Of a DNA stretch of 64,000 nucleotides, positions 63,479 to 64,000 are shown one piece after another. This DNA is from Gliomastix tumulicola (lineage: Eukaryota; Ascomycota; Sordariomycetes; Hypocreales; Bionectriaceae). Made by a program: the position numbers and the translations under genes. Position 1 is the stretch's first letter; the number at the start of each line of letters is the position of its first letter. A model generated the notes under the pieces. The model saw only the letters and a program-made list of their open reading frames with translations. It ran no database searches and had not been told where the DNA came from. The stretch covers positions 1,178,001 to 1,242,000 of the forward strand of contig BCHX01000007.1 in assembly GCA_001599755.1 (NCBI GenBank), read 5' to 3'.

Positions 63479-64000
63479 TTACTTGGATCTTCGGTGCATG
63501 ATTCCAGCGCCAGCCTAGAGCAGACACCGTCAGTAAGGCTGGTTTCGTCGCATGGTTGAAGGGCTCGCTAGCTTACCTGGTGGTTGGGGAAGATGAGCGA
63601 GTCGGCAATGACCACGTTCTCCCTACGAGTCGCAGTGAAGACGATGACCTCGCCAATGTCCTCGGGAGTGAGGGGATCAACACCACTAGACACCGTGTTA
63701 GTCTCATATTCAAGCTAGAAAAGCTTACAAGCAGCAGGGAGGGGAAGGGGACGACTTACTCGTAGACGGCGTCGGCCTTAGACTTGTCACCATAGAATCG
63801 AACGACAGAGAAGTTCTGGATAAGGTGTCAGCTGCGTTCTCTTGGGGTTTTATGGCGAGAATGGGGAGGCGAGGAACTGACCGTCTCGACCTGACCCGGG
63901 TCGACTTCGATGACCCTGACCCTGCTTGCGATGAGCTCCTTCCTCAGGCTCTCGGTGAAGCTCCTCACTGCAGCTTTTGTAGCGCAGTAGATGGCACCTC
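63479..64000 (-). CDS. SDR dehydrogenase (Ymr226c/YdfG-like), 3' part
   Basis: Partial: exons on the minus strand within the window are 63882..64000 (cut by the edge), 63760..63815, 63577..63685 and 63479..63514. The encoded part has the SDR active-site motif YCATKAAVRSF, SLRKELIASRVRVIEVDPGQ, then NFSVVRFYGDKSKADAVYD, LTPEDIGEVIVFTATRRENV and ADSLIFPNHQ, ending AGAGIMHRRSK. This fits the NADP-dependent 3-hydroxy-acid/serine dehydrogenase group. The Rossmann N-terminus lies beyond position 64000. Exon phases agree at the three junctions. Confidence 0.88.

Noticed and set aside
1..64000. tRNA genes, CRISPR arrays, operons and intact transposons
   Set aside because: I looked for TTCRANY-type loops in plausible clover-leaf context, spaced direct repeats, and transposase or reverse transcriptase motifs and saw none; gene structure is eukaryotic.

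Overview
The window is nuclear DNA of a filamentous ascomycete, most likely a Sordariomycete. The evidence is intron structure (short 50-80 nt introns with GTRNGT donors, internal CTAAC-type branch sites and AG acceptors), GC-rich third codon positions in housekeeping genes, AT-richer gaps, and a gene content that is clearly Pezizomycotina (type II NADH dehydrogenase with an EF hand, RNH203, CHMP7, GH125 mannosidase, fungal F-box family). I cannot name the species. Exon joins below were chosen by splice signals plus preservation of family motifs; each gives an open frame divisible by three.

Left part (1-17.9 kb): KEI1 (inositol-phosphoceramide synthase subunit), RKI1 (ribose-5-phosphate isomerase), YPT6/RAB6, NOP53 (60S biogenesis), an external alternative NADH dehydrogenase, URK1 (uridine kinase with a UPRT-like tail), GID8 (GID/CTLH ubiquitin ligase), and a divergent pair of respiratory-chain genes (complex I NDUFS4 and ATP synthase subunit f).

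Middle part (17.9-41.4 kb): a 1,205-residue disordered RGG protein of unknown function, MCM6, RNase H2 subunit C, a cyclopropane-fatty-acid-synthase-like methyltransferase, REX4, the MYST acetyltransferase ESA1, a secreted GH125 mannosidase, a class I/II aminotransferase, the DNA polymerase delta subunit POL32/CDC27, RAD18 and the ESCRT-III protein CHMP7. MCM6, RNH203 and the divergent POL32-RAD18 pair all carry ACGCGT (MluI cell-cycle box) sites upstream, suggesting a co-regulated replication and repair set.

Accessory island (41.4-47.5 kb): AT-richer sequence with two intronless lineage-specific genes (an F-box protein with a fresh 39-bp in-frame duplication and an unrecognised 273-residue protein), hairpins, a small duplication and possible decayed element sequence.

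Right part (47.5-64 kb): TRS85 (TRAPPIII), BUD13/CWC26 (RES complex), TFG1 (TFIIF alpha), a large Cid1-type nucleotidyltransferase, an Asteroid/XPG-like protein followed by an in-frame 21-bp heptad repeat just past its stop, a PRPP synthetase with a long non-homologous insert, and the 3' part of an SDR dehydrogenase cut by the window edge. RKI1, PRPP synthetase and URK1 are linked metabolically (ribose-5-phosphate, PRPP, nucleotide salvage), but they are far apart and not a cluster. I saw no tRNA, rRNA, CRISPR array or intact transposon.
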